From contig CAYZJH010000009.1 in NCBI GenBank assembly GCA_964478625.1, positions 1 to 64,000 of the forward strand: a stretch of 64,000 bases of DNA. Reading direction: 5' to 3'. Each line of letters begins with the position of its first letter. Within the stretch, counting starts at the first letter, position 1. Position numbers and translations under genes: made by a program. Source of the DNA: SKZT01 sp964478625. Its GTDB lineage: Bacteria > Desulfobacterota > Desulfobacteria > Desulfobacterales > SKZT01. Of the stretch, positions 44,904-52,226 are shown one piece after another. Below the pieces are notes generated by a model, which saw nothing but the letters and a program-made list of their open reading frames with translations, had not been told where the DNA came from and did no database searches.

Positions 44904-46280
44904 TTATTTTTTTTTACGGCCTCTTTTCCTTTTTTTAGAACTTTTATTACTGAAATTAAAATCATCCAGGCTCCCGGTTCTTTGTCTCAGAAATAATCGA
45001 ATCGGGGTTTTATCAAGACCGGTGGCTAAACGGACCTGGTTCGTAAGGTATCGGGTATAAGAAAAATGAACCTCTTCCGGATAATTGACAAAACAGACAA
45101 AGGTCGGAGGGCCTGATGACACCTGGGTGCCATAATAGAATTTGATCCTGCGCCCCTTCACTAATGAAGGTTCATTAGCTCTGATTGCATCTTCAAGTAT
45201 TCGGTTAAACCTTCCGGTACCGATGCGTGTATTATACTGTCTGTAAACTTCCCTGACAGCAGGAAAGATTTTGTTTATTTTTTGACCTGTTAAAGCTGAA
45301 ATGGTCATCGACGGAGCATAATTCATAAACTTTGACGCCTCACGAAGGTCAGCCAAATATTTCCTGGCAGTCGCCCTGTCTTTTTCAACAATATCCCATT
45401 TGTTCAGCAATAGAATGCATCCGCAGCCTCTTTCATGAACATATCCGGCAATGGTCATGTCCTGGTCGGTGATTCCCTCCGAAGCATCCATGATAACCAA
45501 TGCAACATGGCAGCGATCAAGGCTTTTAATGGCTTTGATGACTGAAAACTTTTCCAGTTTCTGCTTAACTTTTCCTTTTCGTCGAATACCGGCCGTGTCA
45601 ATGAAAAGATAAGTCTGATCATGGAATCGGTAAACCGTATCTACAGCATCACGAGTGGTTCCGGCAATATCACTGACTAAAAGGCGGGGCTCCCCTAAAA
45701 TCCGGTTGATCAGGGAAGACTTACCAACATTGGGCCTTCCCACTACTGCAATTTTAATCAGATCTTCTTCTTCGGAGGGATCTTGCTTAGGCAAAACACG
45801 AATCAGATCATCTAAAAAATCAGAAACGCCATATCCATGGGCTGCCGAAACCGGATAAGGATTCTCAATTCCAAGCCGATAAAAATCATAAAGCTCCTGC
45901 TCCTGGCCTGGCCCATCCACTTTGTTCACCACATGGAAAACCGGTTTTTTCACTCCTCGCAATAAATCAACCAATTCCTGATCAAATGGGGATGGCCCAG
46001 CTTTTCGATCCAGAACCAGCACTACTGCATCTGCTGAAATGATCGCCTGGTTGACTTGAAAACGAATGTCTTCTGCGAAATCATCCCTATCATCGGCTAA
46101 AAATCCCCCGGTATCCACCAGGGTAAATTCAACATCATCCCAGACCGCATCCCGGTAATTGCGGTCTCTGGTAACTCCCGGAAGATTATCCACCAAAGCA
46201 TTTTGTGACCTGGTAATTCGATTAAAAAGGGTCGACTTTCCGACATTTGGGCGACCCACAATGGCGACGACAGGTTTCAT
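44904..46280 (-). CDS. der: Ribosome-associated GTPase Der (EngA)
   Basis: Der has two tandem GTPase domains and assists 50S subunit assembly. P-loops are GRPNVGKSTLFN (about 8) and GRPNVGKSSLIN (about 185). Switch and specificity motifs occur twice (VDTGGF and NKVD; IDTAGI and NKWD). A KH-like C-terminal domain and a basic tail (KKRKRGRKKK) complete the 458 residues. It is the first gene of the minus-strand series der-rarA-tatD-nudix-cytochrome. Confidence 0.97.
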   Translation of the reverse strand: MKPVVAIVGRPNVGKSTLFNRITRSQNALVDNLPGVTRDRNYRDAVWDDVEFTLVDTGGFLADDRDDFAEDIRFQVNQAIISADAVVLVLDRKAGPSPFDQELVDLLRGVKKPVFHVVNKVDGPGQEQELYDFYRLGIENPYPVSAAHGYGVSDFLDDLIRVLPKQDPSEEEDLIKIAVVGRPNVGKSSLINRILGEPRLLVSDIAGTTRDAVDTVYRFHDQTYLFIDTAGIRRKGKVKQKLEKFSVIKAIKSLDRCHVALVIMDASEGITDQDMTIAGYVHERGCGCILLLNKWDIVEKDRATARKYLADLREASKFMNYAPSMTISALTGQKINKIFPAVREVYRQYNTRIGTGRFNRILEDAIRANEPSLVKGRRIKFYYGTQVSSGPPTFVCFVNYPEEVHFSYTRYLTNQVRLATGLDKTPIRLFLRQRTGSLDDFNFSNKSSKKRKRGRKKK

Positions 46281-46396
46281 GTCCCTCTAGTTTACCATGG
46301 AAAATTTCCGACCTTAACCGGCCGGGATATTCTTAATTCATTATTAATTGATCCTCGCTACAATTTCTTAGGTAATTCCCATGACAGCGTCAAATA

Positions 46397-46441
46397 GTCA
46401 ACATAAAAAAGTTGACGCACAATCAAGCTAAACGCTATACA
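46397..46441 (+). promoter_or_regulatory. Promoter with operator-like inverted repeat
   Basis: TTGACG (46412-46417), an 18-base spacer and TATACA (46436-46441) form a plausible sigma70 promoter pointing to the nucleotidase gene, which starts about 250 bases on. The -35 box lies within a perfect inverted repeat, GTCAAC (46397-46402) and GTTGAC (46411-46416) 8 bases apart, suggesting repressor binding. Confidence 0.45.
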
Positions 46442-46495
46442 TCTTTTATGGAAAATCATCAAAAAATGATTATTATATTTAGATTATACGAGGGT

Positions 46496-46582
46496 CACCG
46501 TCATGCCGGACTTTATCCGGCAACCAGAAAAACAAGCTTCTTTAATTCATCTGGATTCGGGCCTTCGCCGGAATGGCGATAC
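46496..46582. repeat. Short palindromic repeat (GTCATGCCGGA type)
   Basis: The left arm is CCGTCATGCCGGACTTTATCCGG to CCAG; the right arm is CTGGATTCGGGCCTTCGCCGGAATG. The arms are imperfect inverted complements around a 20-bp centre. This pattern is a very common intergenic repeat in many bacteria. A diverged member is at 48865-48924. Confidence 0.65.
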
Positions 46583-46696
46583 AATGAAACCGATAATTAT
46601 TAATTCCAAACAATTACGAGAACTTAAGACTGTCGAGATTCTACCTGAAAATTGAAAACCGCATGTAATCTCTTTTCAGCACTGAGGACTAATGAC

Positions 46697-47671
46697 ATGC
46701 CATATGAAAAGGAACTTTCAGCGGCCATTACCGCAGTAAAACAAGCTTCAAGAATCTGCAAAATGGTATCCGAAACCTCATCGTCTATCACTTCCGTAAA
46801 TAAAGAAGACCGCTCACCAGTGAGTATTGCGGACCTGGCAAGTCAGGCTTTAATTACTCAGGTACTGCGAAACCATTTCCCCGATGACCCTATCGTGGGT
46901 GAAGAGGAGGCCAAAACGATCCAGAAACATGAACATCTGGGAAAAAAGGTTTTGGAACTGGTAAACTTGGAGGTAAATACCCTGAATCTCGAAAACCTGA
47001 TGGAAATTGTGGATTACGGTTCAAAACCATTTAATTCTCAAAAAAGATTCTGGACTGTGGATCCCATTGACGGCACCAAAGGTTTTCTTAGAGGAGATCA
47101 GTTTGCGATAGCCCTTGCCTTGTTAGAGCAGGGGGAGGTCGTCCTTGGAGTTTTGGGATGCCCCAATTTGGGTTTAGACAATACCAAATCCCAAAACCGT
47201 GGAGTATTGTTGTATGCCGTCAAAGGCCATGGAACATATATCATGCCTTTGAACGGGCAAAATCCAAAAAGAGTGTTTGTGGATTCGATTACCAAAGTCA
47301 GTATGGCCCGTTTTTGTGAATCCGTTGAAAGCAATCATGCCTCACATGATCAGCACCAAAAAATCGCCGATGCACTCGGAATTACCGCATCCCCATGCAG
47401 AATGGACAGCCAGGTCAAATATGCTGCCCTGGCACGGGGAGAAGCTTCCATTTATCTGAGACTTCCCAGGAAAAAAGACTATAGGGAAAAAATCTGGGAT
47501 CATGCGGCAGGATCCATCATTGTTGAGGAAGCAGGAGGAAAAGTTACAGATTTTAAAGGAAACCCTTTGCAGTTTAACCTTGGTAAAAAACTTGAAAACA
47601 ATATCGGCATTCTGGCAACTAACAGACTTCTTCACGCAAAGGTTCTTGACGCCATAGCCGAGGTTATCTGA
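46697..47671 (+). CDS. 3'(2'),5'-bisphosphate nucleotidase (HAL2-like)
   Basis: It removes the 3'-phosphate from PAP or PAPS-like nucleotides. The 324-residue inositol-phosphatase-fold protein has VGEEE, DPIDGTKGFLRGDQFAIALAL and WDHAAGSIIVEEAGG, all metal or substrate motifs. The FLRG after DGTKG and LEQGEVVLGVLGCPNL are closer to the yeast HAL2/plant SAL1 group than to E. coli CysQ. The start is ATG 46697, with TGAGGA nine bases upstream. In a sulfate-reducing-type organism it may clear PAP, although dissimilatory reduction itself uses APS. Confidence 0.9.
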   Translation: MPYEKELSAAITAVKQASRICKMVSETSSSITSVNKEDRSPVSIADLASQALITQVLRNHFPDDPIVGEEEAKTIQKHEHLGKKVLELVNLEVNTLNLENLMEIVDYGSKPFNSQKRFWTVDPIDGTKGFLRGDQFAIALALLEQGEVVLGVLGCPNLGLDNTKSQNRGVLLYAVKGHGTYIMPLNGQNPKRVFVDSITKVSMARFCESVESNHASHDQHQKIADALGITASPCRMDSQVKYAALARGEASIYLRLPRKKDYREKIWDHAAGSIIVEEAGGKVTDFKGNPLQFNLGKKLENNIGILATNRLLHAKVLDAIAEVI

Positions 47672-47799
47672 ACTTATTAAAACCTTTCAGGAGGAACAAT
47701 TCAAACAGCAATTTCATCTACCCTCAACCGGTGCCGAAAATCGTTCAGTAACCTGATGAGGAGAGTGCATCGGTCTATTTAAGGAAAAAAGGATACCCG

Positions 47800-48552
47800 T
47801 TGATCATGACGCAATACAAAATTCATCCCATTGTGGTGGGAACAAAAATTTTCGATAAAACCATGATGACTTACCAGCATGGTGGCGGAGAACAATACGT
47901 CATTCCGATATACTCTTTTTATCTGGAAGGCGGAGATAAAAAAATTCTGGTGGATACCGGAGAGATGAACCCGATCCGTTCCGAAGACCGTGAAAAAAGT
48001 ATCGGTGGAAAAATTTATACGTTCGAGGAAGGCCTCTCAAGATGGGGGTTAACACCCGAGGATATCGATGTGGTTATCCATACCCATTTGCATAACGACC
48101 ACTGTGAAAATGATTATAAATGTACCCATGCAACCTTTTACGTACATGAAAAAGAACTTGAAAGCATCTATAATCCACACCCCCTTGATTTCAGGTATTT
48201 GGAAGACTTTATCACGGATGTGGACGAGGCTGGACAAATTCAAAGGGTTATTGGCGATCAAAAGATTTTTGACGGCATCGAGGTGATTCACACCCCTGCT
48301 CATACGCCCGGAGGGATGACCGTGCTGGTCGATACCACCAAAGGAAAAGCCGCTATTACGGGTTTTTGTATTATCATGGAGAATCTGGAGCCGCCCAAAT
48401 CCATTCGGGCCATGGAAATGGAGGTGATTCCTCCGGGGACTCATGTTAATGCATACGAATCCTATGATATTTTACTTAAAGTGAAAAAATTGGCAGATAT
48501 TTTGATTCCTCTCCATGAACCCATGTTTGCATCCATAGACACCATACCCTGA
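47800..48552 (+). CDS. Metallo-beta-lactamase-fold hydrolase, N-acyl homoserine lactonase family
   Basis: The 250-residue protein has the dinuclear zinc motif HTHLHNDH and later histidines in IHTPAHTPGGMT and IPLHEP. It belongs to the AttM/AiiA-like branch. At the strand where most relatives have the bridging aspartate (GD), it reads ITGFCII, so metal binding is probably altered. The natural substrate is unknown. Start TTG 47800 sits six bases after AAAAGGA; ATG 47806 in the same frame is the alternative. A dispersed repeat follows directly. Confidence 0.82.
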   Translation: MIMTQYKIHPIVVGTKIFDKTMMTYQHGGGEQYVIPIYSFYLEGGDKKILVDTGEMNPIRSEDREKSIGGKIYTFEEGLSRWGLTPEDIDVVIHTHLHNDHCENDYKCTHATFYVHEKELESIYNPHPLDFRYLEDFITDVDEAGQIQRVIGDQKIFDGIEVIHTPAHTPGGMTVLVDTTKGKAAITGFCIIMENLEPPKSIRAMEMEVIPPGTHVNAYESYDILLKVKKLADILIPLHEPMFASIDTIP

Positions 48553-48586
48553 TACCGGCATCATGGTATGAAAGCAGTTTTTTGCA

Positions 48587-48819
48587 TGTCATTCTGAGGG
48601 AAAGAGTCGCAACAGCTCGATGCTTGAAAAGAAAATGTTTCCCAAAAAATGGATTGAATCCAAGACGACCGATGAATCTTTTTTCCCGAAGCCGGCCCGG
48701 TCATCAGGTCCGGTCTGGAGTTGAAAATAAGATCGTGCCGGCATTAAGAAAAGATTCTTCCTTGGCCACTGAAGGCATGCCATATCACCGTTTACAAAGT
48801 CGGTCTCCTCAGAAGGACA
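48587..48819. repeat. Dispersed nested-palindrome repeat, copy 3
   Basis: The 233-bp core, TGTCATTCTGAGGGAAAGAG to CTCCTCAGAAGGACA, is the same length as copy 2. Inner blocks ACGACCGATGAATC and AAAAGATTCTTCC are retained but weakened. The preceding bases ACCGGCATCATGGTATGAAAGCAGT match the left flank of copy 2, so the family includes at least 30 bp outside the terminal repeat. Confidence 0.78.
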
Positions 48820-48864
48820 ATTTTAATACCTTGCTAATTCCTTAACCTGACACCAGTGAGCAAA

Positions 48865-48924
48865 AGCCGGAATCCATAGGATAGAGCCATCGGACTGGAT
48901 ACCGGCCTTCGCCGGTATGACATC
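48865..48924. repeat. Short palindromic repeat (second member)
   Basis: GCCGGAATCCA on the left and CTGGATACCGGCCTTCGCCGG followed by TATGACATC on the right resemble the element at 46496-46582. The right arm also makes a tight CCGGCCTTCGCCGG hairpin. Confidence 0.55.
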
Positions 48925-48962
48925 AAAAGATTCTTCCAACTAAAATCGCTCAGTTTAGTTAA

Positions 48963-50345
48963 TTATGAAGGGAAAATTTTACCGGGATTGAGAATACCGT
49001 TGGGATCAAAAACCTTTTTGATTTTCTTCATCAAAGCCAATTCCGCGGGCCCGATCTCCTTTTGGATAAAAGGCATTTTCGTAATACCGATTCCATGTTC
49101 ACCCGAAATAGTTCCACCGAGTTGAAGGGTGTAATCAAAAAGGGCCTCTATGGTCCTTTCGGCGATCTTCACCACTTCAGCATTTCGTCTGTCCAGCATA
49201 ATGTTAAAATGGATATTGCCGTCACCCGCATGCCCAAAAGCCACAATCATCAGGCCTGTTTCTTCTTTCAATGCCTTGATTTTACGAACCATGTCGGGAA
49301 TTTTGCTTCTTGGCACCACTATATCTTCGTTGATCTTATCAGGACCATATTTGAACAACGCCGGAGAAATCGCTTTTCTGGCTCTCCACAGTTTCTGGGA
49401 ATCGAGGGGATTTTGTGCCACAAAAATTTCCATGGCTCCCATCCGTTCACAAATGGCCCGCAGTTTTTCAATTCCTTCAGTCACTTCATGACGAGACCCA
49501 TCTACTGACAATATCAGCAAACCTTCAGCAGTTACCGGAAGTCCTATTTTTAAGTGATTTTCCACGCATTGTATGGAAGCATTGTCCATAAATTCGATAT
49601 TCCGCGGGATGATACTCTGACGAATAATTTCAGAAACCGTATCCGCAGCATCTTCCATAAATTTAAAGCTTGCCGTCATCGTGCCTACCGTCTCCGGAAG
49701 GGGGAGCAGTTTCAAGGTCATGGCTGAGATAATCGCAAGGGTTCCTTCCGAACCGATGATCAGCCTTGTAAGATCATATCCCACAACCCCTTTTGCCGTG
49801 CGCACCCCTGTATGGATAATTTCTCCCGTGGGTAAAACTGCTTCCAGGCCCAGCACATAGTCTCTTGTGACACCATATTTGACTGCCCTGGGGCCTCCGG
49901 CACACTCGGCAACATTTCCACCCAGGGTTGAAAAATCAGAACTTGCAGGATCCGGTGGATAAAATAATCCCAATTTTTCCACGGCAGCATGAAAATGCCC
50001 TGTGATAACTCCGGGTTCTACATCAGCAACCAAATTGTCAGTATCTATGGAAATGATATGGTTCATCCGTGATGTGGCGATAACCACCCCTCCATGAACA
50101 GCTACTGATCCGCCCGTCATACCGGAGCCTGCTCCCCGAGGGACAACAAAAAACTTTTCCTCATTGGCCAGTTTCAGGATGGAGGAAATTTGCCGGCTGT
50201 TCTCGGGAAAAACCACAGCATCAGGAAAATACATGCGAGTTGCAGCATCATAACCATAACAGGCCACATCCTCTTTCTTGCAGGTGCATTGTTCTTTTCC
50301 GACAATGGATTCGAGGCTCGCATATATGGATCTGGAAATGGCCAT
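48963..50345 (-). CDS. FAD-linked oxidase (glycolate oxidase GlcD / D-lactate dehydrogenase type)
   Basis: A 460-residue 2-hydroxyacid oxidoreductase. The FAD-binding PCMH domain shows VVPRGAGSGMTGGSV and ADVEPGVITG, with SDFSTLGGNVAECAGGPRAVKYG. The C-terminal domain has GHAGDGNIHFN and the signature GGTISGEHGIG near the end. D-lactate, glycolate or another 2-hydroxyacid could be the substrate. No iron-sulfur partner is adjacent. It follows dnaA by 28 bases on the same strand, an unexpected pairing. It has no signal peptide, so it is cytosolic or membrane-peripheral. Confidence 0.9.
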   Translation of the reverse strand: MAISRSIYASLESIVGKEQCTCKKEDVACYGYDAATRMYFPDAVVFPENSRQISSILKLANEEKFFVVPRGAGSGMTGGSVAVHGGVVIATSRMNHIISIDTDNLVADVEPGVITGHFHAAVEKLGLFYPPDPASSDFSTLGGNVAECAGGPRAVKYGVTRDYVLGLEAVLPTGEIIHTGVRTAKGVVGYDLTRLIIGSEGTLAIISAMTLKLLPLPETVGTMTASFKFMEDAADTVSEIIRQSIIPRNIEFMDNASIQCVENHLKIGLPVTAEGLLILSVDGSRHEVTEGIEKLRAICERMGAMEIFVAQNPLDSQKLWRARKAISPALFKYGPDKINEDIVVPRSKIPDMVRKIKALKEETGLMIVAFGHAGDGNIHFNIMLDRRNAEVVKIAERTIEALFDYTLQLGGTISGEHGIGITKMPFIQKEIGPAELALMKKIKKVFDPNGILNPGKIFPS

Positions 50346-50373
50346 GGGATATATTGAGTAATGTTGTTTTTAG

Positions 50374-51717
50374 CTAAAAATTTCCCAGTTCGATCTTTTT
50401 CCCCAAGATCTCTACTTGTTTCTGAAACGCACCATTATTTTTAATTTCTTTTTCAACAGCACCAATGGCATGGAGTGCCGTGGCATGGTATCGATTGAAA
50501 CTTTTCCCGATCACCTGAAGCGGCGAATCCGTATATCGCCGCGATAAATACATGGCCACCTGCCTCGGACGGACAATACTCTGTTTTCGGGATCCTGAGA
50601 CAATATCTTTTTCGGTGACATTAAATTCTTTGCAGACCAGTTTTTTAATCGCCTCCACAGTAATTTTTTTCTGTTTCTGACTGATAGTTTTAACGACACT
50701 TTCAGCCAGTTTTATGTCCACATCCACTCCGAGAAGAGACGATTTTGCCACCACGCCGATCAATCCGCTTTCAAGTTGGCGAATATCGTCTGTCAGTTCA
50801 TTGGCGAGATATTCGATGACATCCATGGGCAAATCATATCCTTTCTCTCTGGACTTTTTATTTAAAATTCGGACCCGCGTTCTAAAATCGGGTGGATCAA
50901 TCGGCGATATCAAACCACAAGACAGGCGGGATCTGAGTTGATCGCTGAGTTTCGGGATTTCATTAGGTCTTAAACAACTGCTGAATATTACACGCTTTTT
51001 AGCATCGAGCAGGTAATCCAGAGTTAAAGAAAGTTCGGACTGGGTGCGATCTTTTCCTGTCAGAAAATGGATATCTTCCAGCAGGAGAACATCACACCCA
51101 TCCCGGTACTTTTGTTTGAATTTGTCTAGGCAGTTTTGCCTGAAAGATCTGACCATTTCATTGGTGAAGTCTTCTGCGGTGATATAATAGACCCGCTCGC
51201 CTTTGGATTGGGACAGGATATGGTGTCCTATAGCTTGTGACAGATGACTTTTTCCCATTCCTGTGTCCGACAGCAGATAGAGCGAATGCTGATTGGATTC
51301 CCTTCTGGATGCAAAGGATAATGCCGCTGAGTAGGCAAAATCATTATTCATCCCTACCACAAAATTATCAAAGGTAAAATCCCGGCGAAGTTTTCTTCCG
51401 TTTTGCGGCTGAAACTCCATCATGGGCAAAACCAATTGTTGGTCTAACTCAAATCCTTTTTCGGAAGGATTCTCCTTCTTTTCAGAAAGGACAATTTTTA
51501 CACGGTTAATTTTTCCCCCCGCATTTTTCAACTCTCTTTCGATCAGATCCCCATAGTAATCCAAAACTCGCTTCCTGGAAAAAAAATTGGGAGCGGAAAT
51601 CACCAATGCATTGTTTTCGGTGGACTCAAAAGCCAAAGGTTCGATCCACATTTTGAAACTGTGCCCCGGAATCCGATTCTTTAGTTCAGCCTTAATCTCT
51701 TCCCAAGTCTCTTTCAT
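50374..51717 (-). CDS. dnaA: Chromosomal replication initiator DnaA, divergent
   Basis: The 447-residue protein has all DnaA domains: domain I (1-80), a short linker, the AAA+ domain (from FTFDNFVVGMNND, about 115-330) and DNA-binding domain IV (about 340-445). Two motifs are unusual. The Walker A region reads SDTGMGKSHL, with serine where the first glycine is normal, and Walker B reads LLLEDIHFL. The domain IV signature, normally near RDHTTVIHA, reads RYHATALHA (about 405-413). Both could change nucleotide and DnaA-box recognition. It may be the initiator of this lineage or a second DnaA. dnaN, recF and gyrB are not beside it. Confidence 0.92.
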   Translation of the reverse strand: MKETWEEIKAELKNRIPGHSFKMWIEPLAFESTENNALVISAPNFFSRKRVLDYYGDLIERELKNAGGKINRVKIVLSEKKENPSEKGFELDQQLVLPMMEFQPQNGRKLRRDFTFDNFVVGMNNDFAYSAALSFASRRESNQHSLYLLSDTGMGKSHLSQAIGHHILSQSKGERVYYITAEDFTNEMVRSFRQNCLDKFKQKYRDGCDVLLLEDIHFLTGKDRTQSELSLTLDYLLDAKKRVIFSSCLRPNEIPKLSDQLRSRLSCGLISPIDPPDFRTRVRILNKKSREKGYDLPMDVIEYLANELTDDIRQLESGLIGVVAKSSLLGVDVDIKLAESVVKTISQKQKKITVEAIKKLVCKEFNVTEKDIVSGSRKQSIVRPRQVAMYLSRRYTDSPLQVIGKSFNRYHATALHAIGAVEKEIKNNGAFQKQVEILGKKIELGNF

Positions 51718-52226
51718 GGTTCACCACGCTCTTCTCTTGTTAGAAATAAAATTCAATGTCGTCCCGACAATTTCGATCGCCAAAAATCAAAAGGTAAAAC
51801 CGGTTAGAAAGATTAAAATTAGTTTTTGCGGTTAGGTCAAAAGTTACCGGCTTATTTATTTCATCGGTTCATAAGTGTCAAACCGAATGATTCAAGGTTG
51901 GGAGAACCTTTTCTAACACATAATCAACAATTATTTAACAAATTGAATTTATTGAATTATATTATCTTTTACCTGTTGAATGCTTCATAAAACGATGCTC
52001 TTAAAAAAACTCACATTATGCAATCAGGTTCGGCATGTCGCCGATTATTGTCAAGTTATTAACAATTCTTACTGGATATAATATCTTTTAATTTCGGCTG
52101 TTAGCTTTTATTTTCTTTTATTTTTATGGGTATAGATGAAATCATGATCCAACCTGTTAAACTTTTTAGTAAAAAAAATTATTTTATTTGAAAATTAAAT
52201 ATGGCTTTTGTAATATCGATCTCTGT
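51718..52226. other. AT-rich intergenic region between dnaA and uvrA (possible origin)
   Basis: About 510 bases, very AT-rich, with no gene. No copy of TTATCCACA or a one-mismatch version was seen on either strand; the nearest is TTATTAACA (52056-52064), with two differences. Other features are a CAATT/AATTG inverted pair (51928-51945), a direct repeat ATTGAATT (51942 and 51951), a small AAGGTT/AACCTT stem (51894-51910) and TATAAT at 52077-52082, possibly a uvrA -10. It could contain an origin recognised by the altered DnaA, but this is not shown. Confidence 0.4.

Larger units (their letters stand above)
46281..46696. other. Intergenic region between der and the nucleotidase
   Basis: No gene is supported. 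It contains a promoter candidate with an operator-like inverted repeat (46397-46441) and a short palindromic repeat (46496-46582), both listed separately. Confidence 0.45.
48553..48962. other. Intergenic region with two repeat types
   Basis: The region is almost filled by dispersed repeat copy 3 (48587-48819, with shared flank from 48553) and a short palindromic repeat (48865-48924). No gene or promoter stands out. Confidence 0.5.

Noticed and set aside
46412..46603. 63-residue open frame across the palindromic repeat
   Set aside because: It begins in a promoter-like sequence and is made largely of repeat bases, so it is not a gene.
48582..48845. 87-residue open frame in repeat copy 3
   Set aside because: It lies entirely in the repeat, and the same frame is not preserved in the other copies.
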